Below, in pieces: positions 33,484 through 42,305 of a stretch of DNA of 53,261 bases. Source of the DNA: Allomesorhizobium camelthorni (lineage in GTDB: Bacteria > Pseudomonadota > Alphaproteobacteria > Rhizobiales > Rhizobiaceae); assembly GCF_011045125.1 (NCBI RefSeq), contig NZ_JAAKZF010000040.1, positions 1-53,261 of the forward strand, written 5' to 3'. The translations under genes and the position numbers were made by a program. Every line of letters starts with the position of its first letter. The first letter of the stretch is position 1. The notes below the pieces were generated by a model. That model saw nothing but the letters and a program-made list of their open reading frames with translations, was not told where the DNA came from and did no database searches.

Positions 33484-34815
33484 CTAAATCTTGCCGTCGT
33501 CCTGGAACACTTCGGTCCAGTCAGCCACGAGGCCGTCGAGGGCCTCCTTGGCGGTGCCCTGTCCGGCCACCACATAGTCATGGAAGCGTTTCTGCGAGGC
33601 TTGCAGCAGCGAGGCGTAGCTCGGCTCGGCCCAGAAGTCCTTCACGATCGCCATCGATTGCAGGAAGGTCTTCGCGTAGGGCTGGCTGTCAGGGAAGGCC
33701 GGATCCTCGACCACCGCCTTCAGGCAGGAGAAGCCGCCGAGCGACCACCATTTCTTCTGCACTTCGGGATTGGCGAACCACTTGATGTATTTCAGCGCCG
33801 ATTCCTGCTTGTCGGAGTAGGAAACGACCGAGATGCCCTGACCGCCGAGTTGGGCGAACTGCTCGCCGTCGGGACCTGCCGGGTTGGCGAAGAAGCCGAC
33901 CTTCTCGCCGCCGACCGCCTCGTCCTTCTGCAGGCCTGGCCAGGTGAAGGCGAAGTTCATGTGCATCGCCACCTGGCCGGATTTGAAGGCGTCGATGCCT
34001 TCGCCCATATAGCTGTTCGAAGCTCCCGGCGGCGTGCAGCAATCATAGAGGGATTTGTAGAATTCGAGGCCCTTCACCGACTTCTCGGAATTGACGACGC
34101 CGTCCATTTCGTAGGGCTTGTCTGGGTTGTCATACTTAAAGCCGAACGAATAGAGCACGTCCATGACGCCCATGGTGACGCCTTCGGAGCCGCGCTCGGT
34201 GTAGATCGAGGCGCCATAGACCTTCTTGCCGTCTATCTCCCGGTTCTGGAAAAACTCCGCGATCTGTTTGAATTGGTCGAAGGTGGCCGGCGCGCCAAGA
34301 TCCCAGCCGTACTTCTCCTTGAATTCCTTCTGCAGATCAGGATTGGAGAACCAGTCCTTGCGGTAGGTCCAGCCGACCACGTCGCCCATCGCCGGCAACG
34401 CCCAGTAGTTCGGCGTGCCCTTCGGCCACTGCGAATAGCCGACGACCGTCGCGTCGACGAAGTCGCTCATCTTGATCCCTTCCTTATCGAAGAAATCGTT
34501 GAGCTTGATGTAGTGGCCGTTCTCGGCCGAGCCGCCAATCCACTGGCTGTCGCCGATGATCAGGTCGCAGAGCTTGCCCTTCGAGTTGAGCTCGTTGAGG
34601 AACCGGTCGGCGTAGTTGGTCCACGGAACGAACTCGAACTTCATGCCGATGCCGGTCTCGGCGGTGAAGTCCTTCGAGAGTTCGACCAGCGCGTTCGCCG
34701 GGTCCCACGCGGCCCAGCAGAGCGTCAGGTCTTCGGCCTGCGAAACGCCCGTCATGGCCGACGAGGCAAGCAGCCCCGCGGTCAGGCCGAGCGACATTTT
34801 CAATGTCGATTTCAT
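33484..34815 (-). CDS. Extracellular solute-binding protein for a sugar/polyol (family 1)
   Basis: 443 residues with a Sec signal peptide (MKSTLKMSLGLTAGLL and onward, cleavage near SQAED). The mature protein has the MalE-like two-lobe pattern, e.g. DLTLCWAAWDPANALVELSK, DLIIGDSQWIGG and the MGDVVGWTYRKDW hinge. A GGGAGGTAGGC ribosome-binding site lies just before the ATG at 34815. It is the first gene of the operon that runs to dhaK, and a 29-bp inverted repeat lies about 100 bp upstream. The substrate is probably a compound metabolised through dihydroxyacetone. Confidence 0.9.
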   Translation of the reverse strand: MKSTLKMSLGLTAGLLASSAMTGVSQAEDLTLCWAAWDPANALVELSKDFTAETGIGMKFEFVPWTNYADRFLNELNSKGKLCDLIIGDSQWIGGSAENGHYIKLNDFFDKEGIKMSDFVDATVVGYSQWPKGTPNYWALPAMGDVVGWTYRKDWFSNPDLQKEFKEKYGWDLGAPATFDQFKQIAEFFQNREIDGKKVYGASIYTERGSEGVTMGVMDVLYSFGFKYDNPDKPYEMDGVVNSEKSVKGLEFYKSLYDCCTPPGASNSYMGEGIDAFKSGQVAMHMNFAFTWPGLQKDEAVGGEKVGFFANPAGPDGEQFAQLGGQGISVVSYSDKQESALKYIKWFANPEVQKKWWSLGGFSCLKAVVEDPAFPDSQPYAKTFLQSMAIVKDFWAEPSYASLLQASQKRFHDYVVAGQGTAKEALDGLVADWTEVFQDDGKI

Positions 34816-34913
34816 GCCTACCTCCCATTAGCGAGATCGTCCGGATGACGGCCTCAGAGCGCGAACCCCTCTCCTCAGGGGCCTCAAAACCGCAAACGCG
34901 ATGTTGAGTAATT

Positions 34914-34942
34914 TGTTTAGTAAATGCTCAATTTACTAAACA
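34914..34942. promoter_or_regulatory. Perfect 12-bp inverted repeat operator upstream of the Dha/ABC operon
   Basis: TGTTTAGTAAAT and ATTTACTAAACA are exact reverse complements separated by GCTCA. The site lies in a low-G+C island 99 bp before the first gene of the operon. It resembles operators of ROK, DeoR or LacI-type sugar regulators, but no such regulator gene is adjacent. Confidence 0.6.
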
Positions 34943-35041
34943 CGCAAGAGGGAAAAGGTGTTGCATTGCACAAAGCATCAAAATTGCTTCGACCGAGCTA
35001 CCGGGGGGCTGCTCTACCGTGCGTTCCGACTCAGGAGGCCA

Positions 35042-35200
35042 GCGACGATCCTGCGCACAGTGCCGCCGCTCGCCTGGCTGCCGCTGTCGCTGGCCGCCAC
35101 GTCTCGGCTGGAGCCGTGCTGCGGGCGGATAAGGAGGTCAACAGCCCCGGGCCGGATCGCGCGGTGGTGTTCCAGAACCACAGCCTGCTGCCATGGCTCG
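35042..35200 (+). pseudogene. Remnants of a nitrate-type ABC transporter (permease and ATPase pieces)
   Basis: Two pieces in different frames follow each other. The first (35042-35107) reads ATILRTVPPLAWLPLSLA, a motif of NrtB-type permeases (ILRPVPPLAWLPL). The second (35125-35199) reads ADKEVNSPGPDRAVVFQNHS followed by LLPWL, which is the NrtC/NrtD Q-loop region (V-x-GPGPDR-x-VVFQNHSLLPWL). Everything else of both proteins is missing. The order permease-ATPase is that of a nrt operon collapsed by deletion. Confidence 0.65.
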
Positions 35201-35507
35201 GCGAATGCGCATACTACCGCGCGATCGAAGACGGGGAAGTTCCTCCATTGGGCAAAGATAGCTGCCGAGGTGGCGCGGATCGAACCGTCCGCCGAGATGG
35301 ATATCGACCTCTTCGAGTCGATCGTCGATCGCGAACTTCGGCATCGAAGTCCTCATTCGAATCCTGAGCGGTGACACCAACGGGTAGCTCGCCGCGATGA
35401 TGATGATGATGAGTGGGACGTCAAGTCCGGTCTCTGCAACGGCTAACCATGCTCACGACATTCGACGGTACGTACGCGTTACGCCCGCCGACGGCTTCGA
35501 CGTGGCA

Positions 35508-35616
35508 GTCAGGCTCAACGGCGTCAATCCGGAGCCTGGCTCACCGGCGTGTTGGCTGCATTGCCGATGGGCACCCGATCAATCGGATCGAAGACCTTCT
35601 GCCTTGGCGCTGGACA
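35508..35616 (+). pseudogene. IS66 TnpC C-terminal fragment
   Basis: Across three frames the sequence reads VRLNGVNPE, then WLTGVLA, then DGHPINRIEDLLPWRW. These are the successive C-terminal motifs of IS66 TnpC (KLNGVDPE, WL-x-x-VLARI, DHPINRIDELLPW). Two frame changes in about 100 bases show it is a dead remnant. No IS66 terminal repeat was found. Confidence 0.6.
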
Positions 35617-35716
35617 AATCTGCCCCAGTATGCACGGAGCGCTCGGCCAGGTGCGAGCCAGCCCTTCGTTGCAGTACTTTCATGCAAAGGTTATATTAAG
35701 TGTGGCGGCCCTGCTC

Positions 35717-35959
35717 TCAGCGTGGGTCGGTATTGATCAGTATGCCAGCCTCCTTTGCGGCGGCGATGAACGCCTCCCGCGCATGGTCTGGCGGCTGTTA
35801 GTTCTTCAGAACGGCGTTGCAGGCGAGCCGAGCCGCCCGGTGCTCGGGGCCACCTTCTGTCGGCCAATGGTAGAGCAGCCATTGTGCCGCGGCACGCGTG
35901 GAACTGATCACACGGAATCTGCCAGCTGCTTCGACGCGCACAGGCTTGGTCCAGTACAT
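35717..35959 (-). pseudogene. DUF982 protein with an internal stop codon
   Basis: From the ATG at 35959 the frame reads MYWTKPVRVEAAGRFRVISS and continues as a standard DUF982 protein (WLLYHWPTEGG, then EHRAARLACNAVLKN). A TAA at 35798-35800 interrupts codon 54. Past the stop the same frame continues with QPPDHAREAFIAAAKEAGIL and ends at TGA 35717. The total of 80 sense positions is normal for the family, so this looks like a single recent nonsense change. DUF982 proteins are small rhizobial proteins of unknown role, often in several copies. Confidence 0.75.
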
Positions 35960-35977
35960 TTCCCGCAGCATGGGGGC

Positions 35978-36283
35978 TCATCTTGTCGGCGACCTTGCCC
36001 AATCGTCGGCTTCCCGCAATCTCGGCAGCGGCTCATCTTTGGCCAGAACACCGGCAATCCGGGCGAACGCCGCCAAGGCGTTGCGCGCTTCCTCGGCTGT
36101 GCCCTCATCGATTGTAACGGCGAAGCAGGCATTCAAGGCGCGTTGAAAGATCGGGCTGCCCCGCGCCGCCGCGGGCCAGTTCTGAAGAAATGTGAGCGCT
36201 TCCTCAACATCGTAGATTTCGGTCACCGGGTCACCGGCTTCGGCCACGATGCGCACCGGCAGTGGAAACTGCATTTTGTCCAT
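35978..36283 (-). CDS. DUF982-family protein
   Basis: 101 residues. The pattern LPVRIVAEAGDPVTEIYDVE, then EALTFLQNWPAAARGSPIFQ, a central Cys (NACFAV) and the closing EARNALAAFARIAGVL helix is that of DUF982. A good ribosome-binding site (CGGAGGC) precedes the ATG at 36283. It is the intact neighbour of a broken DUF982 gene just downstream on the same strand; the two share only about the family motifs, so they are old paralogues. Function is unknown. Confidence 0.75.
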   Translation of the reverse strand: MDKMQFPLPVRIVAEAGDPVTEIYDVEEALTFLQNWPAAARGSPIFQRALNACFAVTIDEGTAEEARNALAAFARIAGVLAKDEPLPRLREADDWARSPTR

Positions 36284-36408
36284 CGATCGCCTCCGGGCGG
36301 CTTAAGCCGCATCATGACACCGGGATGCTACCTGCCACCTAGCGCAGCGGACGTTCCATTGGAAGAGAGCGTCCGCTGCTCAGAGGCAGGAGCCAGGCCC
36401 CGCAATCA

Positions 36409-36870
36409 TCACATCGCAGGCTTCATAACCTGACCACGTATTTCGCCGCCGCCATACTCTGCGGTATGCAGGTTCAGGTAGAGCTTGCCATCAAGCAGAA
36501 TCTTGGCCTGATCCTCCGTCAGGGTTGCCGAGCCTTCGATGGGGCTCTCGAGCGTCTCCAGCGGCACCCCGACATCGCCGTTTTCACCGGGCTCGGCCGG
36601 TCCATGAAAATGACCGGCTTGGACCGGCCCGGTAAGACCGGAATATTCGATCGTCCAGCTGAGGTCCCTTGATGCGGTGTCGAAGGTAATCTGGGCGGTC
36701 CCCTTTCCCGCACTGTCAACGGGCGGTACCTCCTGCAAACCGTTCAGTTGGGCCTCGAACTTCATCTGCTCGGCAAGGGACGGAGAGGAAATCAGGATCG
36801 CCGACGACATGGCAATCCCTAGAACGGCGGAGATGGAACCGAGTTTGCTCATGGTAACGTCCTTTGACAT
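36409..36870 (-). CDS. Secreted CHRD-domain protein
   Basis: 153 residues with a signal peptide (about residues 10-33, cleavage near SLAEQ). The rest is a single CHRD domain: FEAQLNGLQEVPPVDSAGKG, LSWTIEYSGLTGPVQAGHFH, and a final YLNLHTAEYGGGEIRGQV. The conserved H-x-HGPA and LH-T segments are intact. CHRD domains occur in extracellular proteins and their biochemical role is uncertain. The start at 36870 has AGGAGG 7 bases upstream. It stands alone between DUF982 and DUF1003 remnants. Confidence 0.85.
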   Translation of the reverse strand: MSKDVTMSKLGSISAVLGIAMSSAILISSPSLAEQMKFEAQLNGLQEVPPVDSAGKGTAQITFDTASRDLSWTIEYSGLTGPVQAGHFHGPAEPGENGDVGVPLETLESPIEGSATLTEDQAKILLDGKLYLNLHTAEYGGGEIRGQVMKPAM

Positions 36871-37008
36871 TTGTAGCCTCCTGATTGTGGACCCTTGTTC
36901 GACTTCGCAGTGGCCGCGAAAGGTTGCCGCTCACAACGTACCGTGAGTAATGGAATGCCGTGCGGCGAATGGGAAATGACGTCACGCCATGAAGTCGATA
37001 GCCGCGCG

Positions 37009-37300
37009 TTATGATGGCCGTCCGCCTTCCGCATCGGACTCGCGTGCACCCGACGCTGACTGCTCCAGCAGCTCGGTCAGCATCCTGACGGCCTCCGTTA
37101 GCTCCAGGACCTCGCGCTCACGCAGTTGGTCGATCTTCTCATGCAACAGCTCTATCTCGAGCTCTGCCTTCACATTGATCCGGTAGTCGTTCTCCGCGGC
37201 CTTGCGATCGATGTCCTGCTGCCGGTTCTGACTCATCATGATGACCGGATGTCGACGGCCATCCTGAAGCAGGTGCTCGTCACGCTCAAAATCTCCCTGG
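37009..37300 (-). pseudogene. C-terminal fragment of a DUF1003 membrane protein
   Basis: From about 37248 down, the reverse frame reads PVIMMSQNRQQDIDRKAAEN and then INVKAELEIELLHEKIDQLR, the end of the second membrane helix plus the coiled-coil tail of DUF1003 proteins. The preceding helix appears in another frame (EILSVTSTCFRMAVDI), so a frameshift separates them. The first helix and N-terminus are missing. Confidence 0.6.
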
Positions 37301-37399
37301 CCGCCGGCCCGGCCGTCGTAGATACTCCCAATGCAGTGACCATCATGATGGTCCATTCAAAGATCGCGAGCGTAAGAGATTGGGACCTTTTGCCCGCAG

Positions 37400-37609
37400 C
37401 TATGCGGAAACTATGGTCCGATCGCTTTCAACCAGTGTCGGATAGTCCGGGTATCCATGCGTTCCGCCGCCGTAGAATGTAGTATCGTCGGGGGTATTGA
37501 GCGGCGCATTGCGGCGCAGCCGCTCGACCAGGTCAGGGTTGGCCAAAGCCCAACGCCCCACCGGCGCCATGTCCGCCAGTCCAGCCGCAACATCCGCCCC
37601 GATTGCCTC
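37400..37609 (-). pseudogene. C-terminal fragment of an old-yellow-enzyme family oxidoreductase
   Basis: The reverse frame reads [16 protein letters not shown], then [17 protein letters not shown] and a short tail to a TAG at 37400. ANPDLV-x-RLR...PLN...TFYGGG-x-GY-DYP is the closing signature of N-ethylmaleimide reductase/OYE enzymes. The preceding FMN-phosphate loop is degraded (VGRW in place of a GRPFI-type motif). About 300 N-terminal residues are absent. Confidence 0.7.
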
Positions 37610-37788
37610 AAGAGGCCGGTTTACACGGTTGCCTCACATTCCCGCCAGTTCATTACCTGGAGCTTCATCTTGCCGATGCGATGGCGGCGGGAGGCATTAT
37701 GTTTGAAGGGCATGAAGATGACGAACCGGCTATTTCAATCGCCCCTCGACTACGCCATCGCCGCTAAACGATCCGTGCACCAAGGCTG

Positions 37789-38143
37789 ATGAACGCTGAT
37801 CTTGGCGGGAACGCTATCGCAACTATCCTCGACAGCAATCGGATCATCGTCTACGACCGCGAGCTGTCATCGATATTGGGCCACACCGGTGCGATGGCGA
37901 TTATCGGCCACGAACTCGGACATCACCACTGCAGGTACCTCGGAACCCCTATAAACTCCATGCAGGAACTGGAGGCCGACCAGCTTCGCAGCGTTGCGCA
38001 AGGAAGGGATTGGCCTCGAGGCGTTGTCGGTAACCGAGATTCTCGACCGCCGCCCTTCCATGTCGCGTCCCGGCAAAGCCGCTAGGATAGCCGCGATGAT
38101 CGAAGGCTGGAACGATCCAGCATCCGCCAAACGATGCAGGTAG
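37789..38143 (+). pseudogene. Frameshifted zinc metallopeptidase fragment
   Basis: The first frame reads NAIATILDSNRIIVYDRELS and then IIGHELGHHHCRYLG, with the HExxH zinc motif in HELGHHH, followed by ELEADQ where the third ligand Glu lies. At about 37980 the frame changes: the continuation is ALRKEGIGLEALSVTEILDR and then SMSRPGKAARIAAMIEGW, ending at TAG 38141. A one-base change near the EAD motif thus breaks a secreted or membrane M48-like peptidase. The N-terminus is also missing. Confidence 0.6.
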
Positions 38144-38183
38144 AACATCTTCCAGTGCATTGGTCATGCGGGTTGGCGTCTGA

Positions 38184-39920
38184 CTACGACAGCAGTTCGA
38201 ACACGATCTCATTGATCTCGCGGCCTTCGACGATGGAATCCAGGAGCTCCCGGATATGCCGACGCGAAGCCGCGAAATGGACATCGGGCCCGGGTGCATT
38301 TCGATCTGCCCTTGGTCGAGAAGTTCTCGCGCACTGCATGGGATCACTGAAAGAAGCGGATCGCCAACCCGATAAGGGAAAACGTTGTCGCCCGTAAAAT
38401 ACGGCCGCACGAATTCGGACTCGATCACGCCTTCGATCGCGGGCAAGTCCTTCCATGGTTTCTTTTCTTGAACGCTTCGCGACGATTTTAACGCAACAGT
38501 GCCCTGAACCCGTCCAAGTGGTGACACCTCTTGTTTCTCGACAACAAAAGCGACTCGCGGCGTGAATGTCGCCCCTTGCGTAAACGCCGGAGCATATGGC
38601 GATTTCGTGATCTGCCCGACCCGGCGGACTCTGCCGTCAGCCCGCACGAGAGAAGGGCGGGCTTCTTCCCAATGGCTGTTGGGCGTCCGCAAACGGCCGG
38701 ACCAGATTTCCGCTTCTTCGGGCATCGGTCGGCTGACTTCCGACCTCGTTCCGAATGCCACACTCGCCGCCCTTGGGAAAAAGTGAGGCCGTATGCGCCG
38801 GAGATCCCATGGAGGGCCGAATGAAAGCGCAAGTCCTCCAGATCCGTCGCCATAATGACCGCGTCGGAAACCGTCGTAGTGATCCCGGTCGATTGCCGCA
38901 TTCGGTAGCACGAGACCGAATTTGCCGTCTTTGCGTAGATAAAGTTCGCTGGCCCTGACGACAAAGAGACCTGACAAATCCTGATGGGTCGCGATTTCCG
39001 CACCAGCCCAAAGACCGCGGGCTTCGCTCATCTTACGATATGTCGCCTGCATGTTAGCTGGCATGTGTCGGTAAGCGAGCCACGGCGGATTCCCGATCAG
39101 CACATCCACGCGGTTGCCCGGGCGCGACATCCAGAGTGGCCTCGCAAGGTTCCGGACATAGTAGCCCCAGATATGGTCTCGTCCTTCGTCGTGAAGTCGG
39201 CACATCGTCTTGAAGGTGCCGTTGATAACCGCGCGGTGCTGCTCCGGAATAGCCAACCGGTTGAACACGGGGTTCAGCGAAGGGATTGGATCACCCGCTT
39301 TTCTGCCTGCTGCCTTATTGACCATTTCGTTCACTAGAAGGTCAAACCTGGCCGCGTCTTCCAACAGGGCATCGGGGAAGCGGAGTTCGGAATCGAACAT
39401 CTCGCGTCTGTCGTCGGCACGAATGACAAGATTTCCTGCCGACCAAAGATCTACACCCTGTTCCTGAAACTGTAAGGAGTCGCCCAGGTAAACCGGAATC
39501 TGGATTACGCCGCGATTCTCGTCGGTGAGTCTGTCGCGCCCGATCGCCAGAAGATATGTGACGCGGGCAAGCGTGACGGCGACAGGATGCAAATCCATGC
39601 CGACCACGTGCTTCGTGATTCCGTCGATCATGTCCCGAGTGCCGGTACCAGCGGCTTCCGCGGCCGCCACATATTTTCGGATCGCGTGAAACAGGAATGT
39701 TCCCGACCCGCAGGCGGCGTCTAGTACTCGAGAGTTCAACGGGTCAATGACTGTTTCGCTACGATCACATGAGCCAGCCAGTCGGGGGTGTAGTATTCTC
39801 CTAACCGTTTCACCCACCTGGGCTTCAAGATTTACGATACGGACATCGTCATAGTCGAGTTCGAACGGCGCAGACAGAATGAACTGTCGTACGTCCGCCT
39901 GAATTTCCGATTCCGTCCGC
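38184..39920 (-). pseudogene. Broken N-6 adenine DNA methyltransferase
   Basis: The main frame holds motif I (LDAACGSGTFLFHAIRKY), a GMDLHPVAVTLARVTYLL segment and motif IV (LIGNPPWLAYRH), so it was an amino-methyltransferase of the large restriction-methylase type. Near 39760-39800 the preceding conserved text GEYYTPDWLAHVIV is in a different frame, showing a frameshift. Farther up, TESEIQADVRQFILSAPFEL is the family's N-terminal start, but several hundred residues between it and YYTPDW are missing, which implies an internal deletion. At about 38292 homology in the main frame ends; another frame closes at 38184. It is a relic of a restriction or phage-defence gene. Confidence 0.65.
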
Positions 39921-40910
39921 TTGTCGTCCCGCCGCGGTGAGCACGATCTTTCCCTTCGGCCGAGGCCGGACGCCCTCGAGCATTAGATGGGCCTCGCGCG
40001 CATCCGCGAGGGGTAGGACTGCACCCACACGCGTTCTTAGCTTTCCACCGTCGATGAGGCCTGCGATCTCCGCCAGATGTTGGCTTGTGACCTTGACCAG
40101 AAAGAAGGCGGCTTCCACGCCATGGGTCTGCGTCAGATGCTGATCTGGACGGGACACTGCCGAAATCAGCTTGCCGCCTTGACGGAGAACCTGAAACGAA
40201 CGCTCTTGTGTTTCGCACCGACCAGATCAATGACCGCGTCCGCGTCGCGAACCGCTTCCTCAAAAGCGCTGGGTCTGAAAGTCGATCACTGTGCTGGCGC
40301 CCAGCTCATGAACGAAGGACATATCCTCCATTGCTGCGGTCGCGAAGGTTCGCACGCCCGCGCGACGGGCCAGCTGAACCGCATAAGCTCCAACGTTTCC
40401 TGCCGCCCCGTGAATGAGCACTGTTTGGCCTGCTTTTAGTTGGGCTTGATCAAACAACCCCTGCCAGGCCGTCACGGCAATGACCGGAACAGAGGCCGCT
40501 TCAATGTGGGTTAGCGAGCTTGGCTTCCTCGAGACCATCGCTGCGGAAGCGATAGCATACTCAGCATAGGCTCCGATAAACCGGGGGTTCGTAACCCCAT
40601 AAACCTGATCTCCTGCACGCAGGTCAGAAACCCCGGACCCCACGGCGACGATCTCACCAGACAGATCCGAGCCCAAGGTAAGGGGGAGCGGTTGTGACAA
40701 AACGCTCTTGCCGGCCCTGATCCAGCCGTCCTATGGACCGACCCCAGCGGCTTCAACTTTGATGAGGACCTCGCCAGGGCCAGGATTGGGCCGAAGGACT
40801 TGCTCGAACCTCATGACGTCTGGGGGCCCAAACTGATGCACGCGCCAGGTCACCATTGAAGGATGCGCCCGGTCCTCATTGGATTCATGAACGCTGCTGC
40901 TGAGGGCCAT
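39849..40910 (-). pseudogene. Broken zinc-binding/quinone oxidoreductase (MDR family)
   Basis: The gene begins at the ATG at 40910 (AAGGAG six bases upstream). It reads FGPPDVMRFEQVLRPNPGPG, then VEAAGVGP and a TAG at 40731-40733 where relatives have Trp (PWDGWIR). It continues in frame with PLTLGSDLSGEIVAVGSGVS and the cofactor loop HGAAGNVGAYAVQLARRAGV. After VIDFQTQRF (about 40262) the frame shifts, and it shifts again near 40215 (ETQERSFQVLRQGGKLISAV). The C-terminal part to 39944 (PRPKGKIVLT) is normal. One nonsense and two frameshift lesions make it dead. Confidence 0.8.
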
Positions 40911-41446
40911 CTCATGCTCCTTATGCCAACGTCAGGCGATTTATCGAGAACCTTGCTTCTGGTCTGGTGTAGTCAGGATTGTCTTTGGAATCGAAGACGA
41001 AGACAGCCAATAAGCTCGCGAGTTCTCTGTCACTCGCATTTTTCACTGATCCTGTGATGCGAGCCGTGCCCGGGCGAAAGCCCTACTGCCGTTGCTGTGA
41101 ATACTGGCCAACGAGCAGCTTCGGTTTACTCTCCTCATCGTTTAACCCTCACGTTGGAAATGTCTCCTCTCTGCGGCAAGGCGCTGCCGTCGCGCACTCA
41201 AATTGACGGCAACATTGGCTTTCGACTGAGGCAGGACAGCTGTAAAGCTGATCTCGATGAACTGTTGGGGAAAGCCAGCCGCGTCGTTCCTGCGATCGTG
41301 CTTGCGCAAGCAGGACGCTCGGTCCCGTACGCGAACTTGCGTAAGGCTCCCTCCACGGCGAAGGCTGTATCGACGATCAGAATGCAAAGTGTCACCTCGA
41401 CCACATTGTCAAGCGTTGCGGCAACCGTTCTAGAAGCCAGGCCGCA
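40911..41446. other. Intergenic, nothing recognised
   Basis: About 530 bases between the broken oxidoreductase and a hypothetical gene. Open frames of 60-120 codons occur on both strands but have no ribosome-binding sites or known motifs. It is probably decayed coding DNA. Confidence 0.35.
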
Positions 41447-41845
41447 TTAGCGTAAGCCGTTCGCATCTGCAGTTCCATATTCGTGATCCACGGACAGGCG
41501 CCAGGACCTCGTCCGCAGCTCATCCTCGCAGTGACCCGGGTCGCGGAGGACCCGGCTGACCATGCGGCAGAGCAGACAGTCCGGGCCCCGCCTGGAGGCC
41601 ACCGCGAAGCACAAGCTCTCGCCCGGCCTACCGCCCAGCAGGCGGTTGAGCAGCACGGAGACCGTGCCGAGCGGCGTCCTGTCCCACATGGCGACCTCCC
41701 GGGGGCTTGTGCCCAAGTCGAAGATCCTTCCCGCTGCATCGACCGGGGCGGGCCCGATAACCCTGGCCTCCTCATCGTGGCTGAGCTGCCTTCCGGGGCA
41801 CGCCGAAATATTCGACCCTGATGATAGGTTGTGGTGCAGATGCAT
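41447..41845 (-). CDS. Hypothetical protein
   Basis: 132 residues from the ATG at 41845, which has a strong ribosome-binding site (GAAGGAGGG) at good distance. An upstream open frame to 42049 exists but lacks such a signal. The sequence is rich in Arg and Asp and has a CLLC pair (PDCLLCRMVSRVL) and a GRIFDLGTSPREVAMWDR segment. I do not recognise the family. There is no signal peptide or membrane helix. Its neighbours are remnants, so it may be a survivor or a relic. Confidence 0.45.
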   Translation of the reverse strand: MHLHHNLSSGSNISACPGRQLSHDEEARVIGPAPVDAAGRIFDLGTSPREVAMWDRTPLGTVSVLLNRLLGGRPGESLCFAVASRRGPDCLLCRMVSRVLRDPGHCEDELRTRSWRLSVDHEYGTADANGLR

Positions 41846-42149
41846 GATGCCCTCCTTCGGATCGATCCATGCGCTGAGCGGCGTAACAAGGCTGGTTTCA
41901 CCCCGCCTACCAATCTCCAAGCCCGTGCTGCGCTGATCTTTTTCGATTAAGCAGACGGGCTCCTTGTGTCTCCAAACGCTTGTTGACGGCGAATCCTGGG
42001 TCATCAGTTGCTGTCTGCTCGCGGTGTTGCTCGATGAGATCTGCGACACTGGTGCTCAGTTGTCGCAGCACGAGACGCGGTTTTCCAATAGCCGGGATAT
42101 ATAAATTCTATAGCGACAGGTAATTGGCGAACAGCCACGAGGGAAGCTA

Positions 42150-42305
42150 ATGAAAGCCTCGATCTTCATGGTCGCTGCACTCGCTCGCATCCCTCCATCG
42201 AATGAAGCGATCGACGCGTCGATGCTGCCGAACATCACTGCGCAGGCGGCCAGCCGCCGCCCAAACAAGCCCGAAGCAACCGAACCCGAACAGAGATTCA
42301 CGTGA
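42150..42305 (+). CDS. Possible 51-residue leader peptide
   Basis: An ATG with GAGGGAAG upstream starts a frame (MKASIFMVAALARIPPSN and onward) that ends with a TGA overlapping the GTG of the GST fragment. The overlap and the ribosome-binding site suggest a real coupled start, but the peptide is unlike any family I know. Confidence 0.25.
   Translation: MKASIFMVAALARIPPSNEAIDASMLPNITAQAASRRPNKPEATEPEQRFT

Noticed and set aside
33337-34848. Long plus-strand open frame (about 500 codons) opposite the sugar-binding protein
   Set aside because: The minus strand encodes a standard solute-binding protein with a signal peptide and ribosome-binding site; the plus-strand frame is its shadow.
35397-35412. 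ATGATG repeats as a short tandem repeat of interest
   Set aside because: Only a few units in decayed DNA, with no gene or regulatory context.
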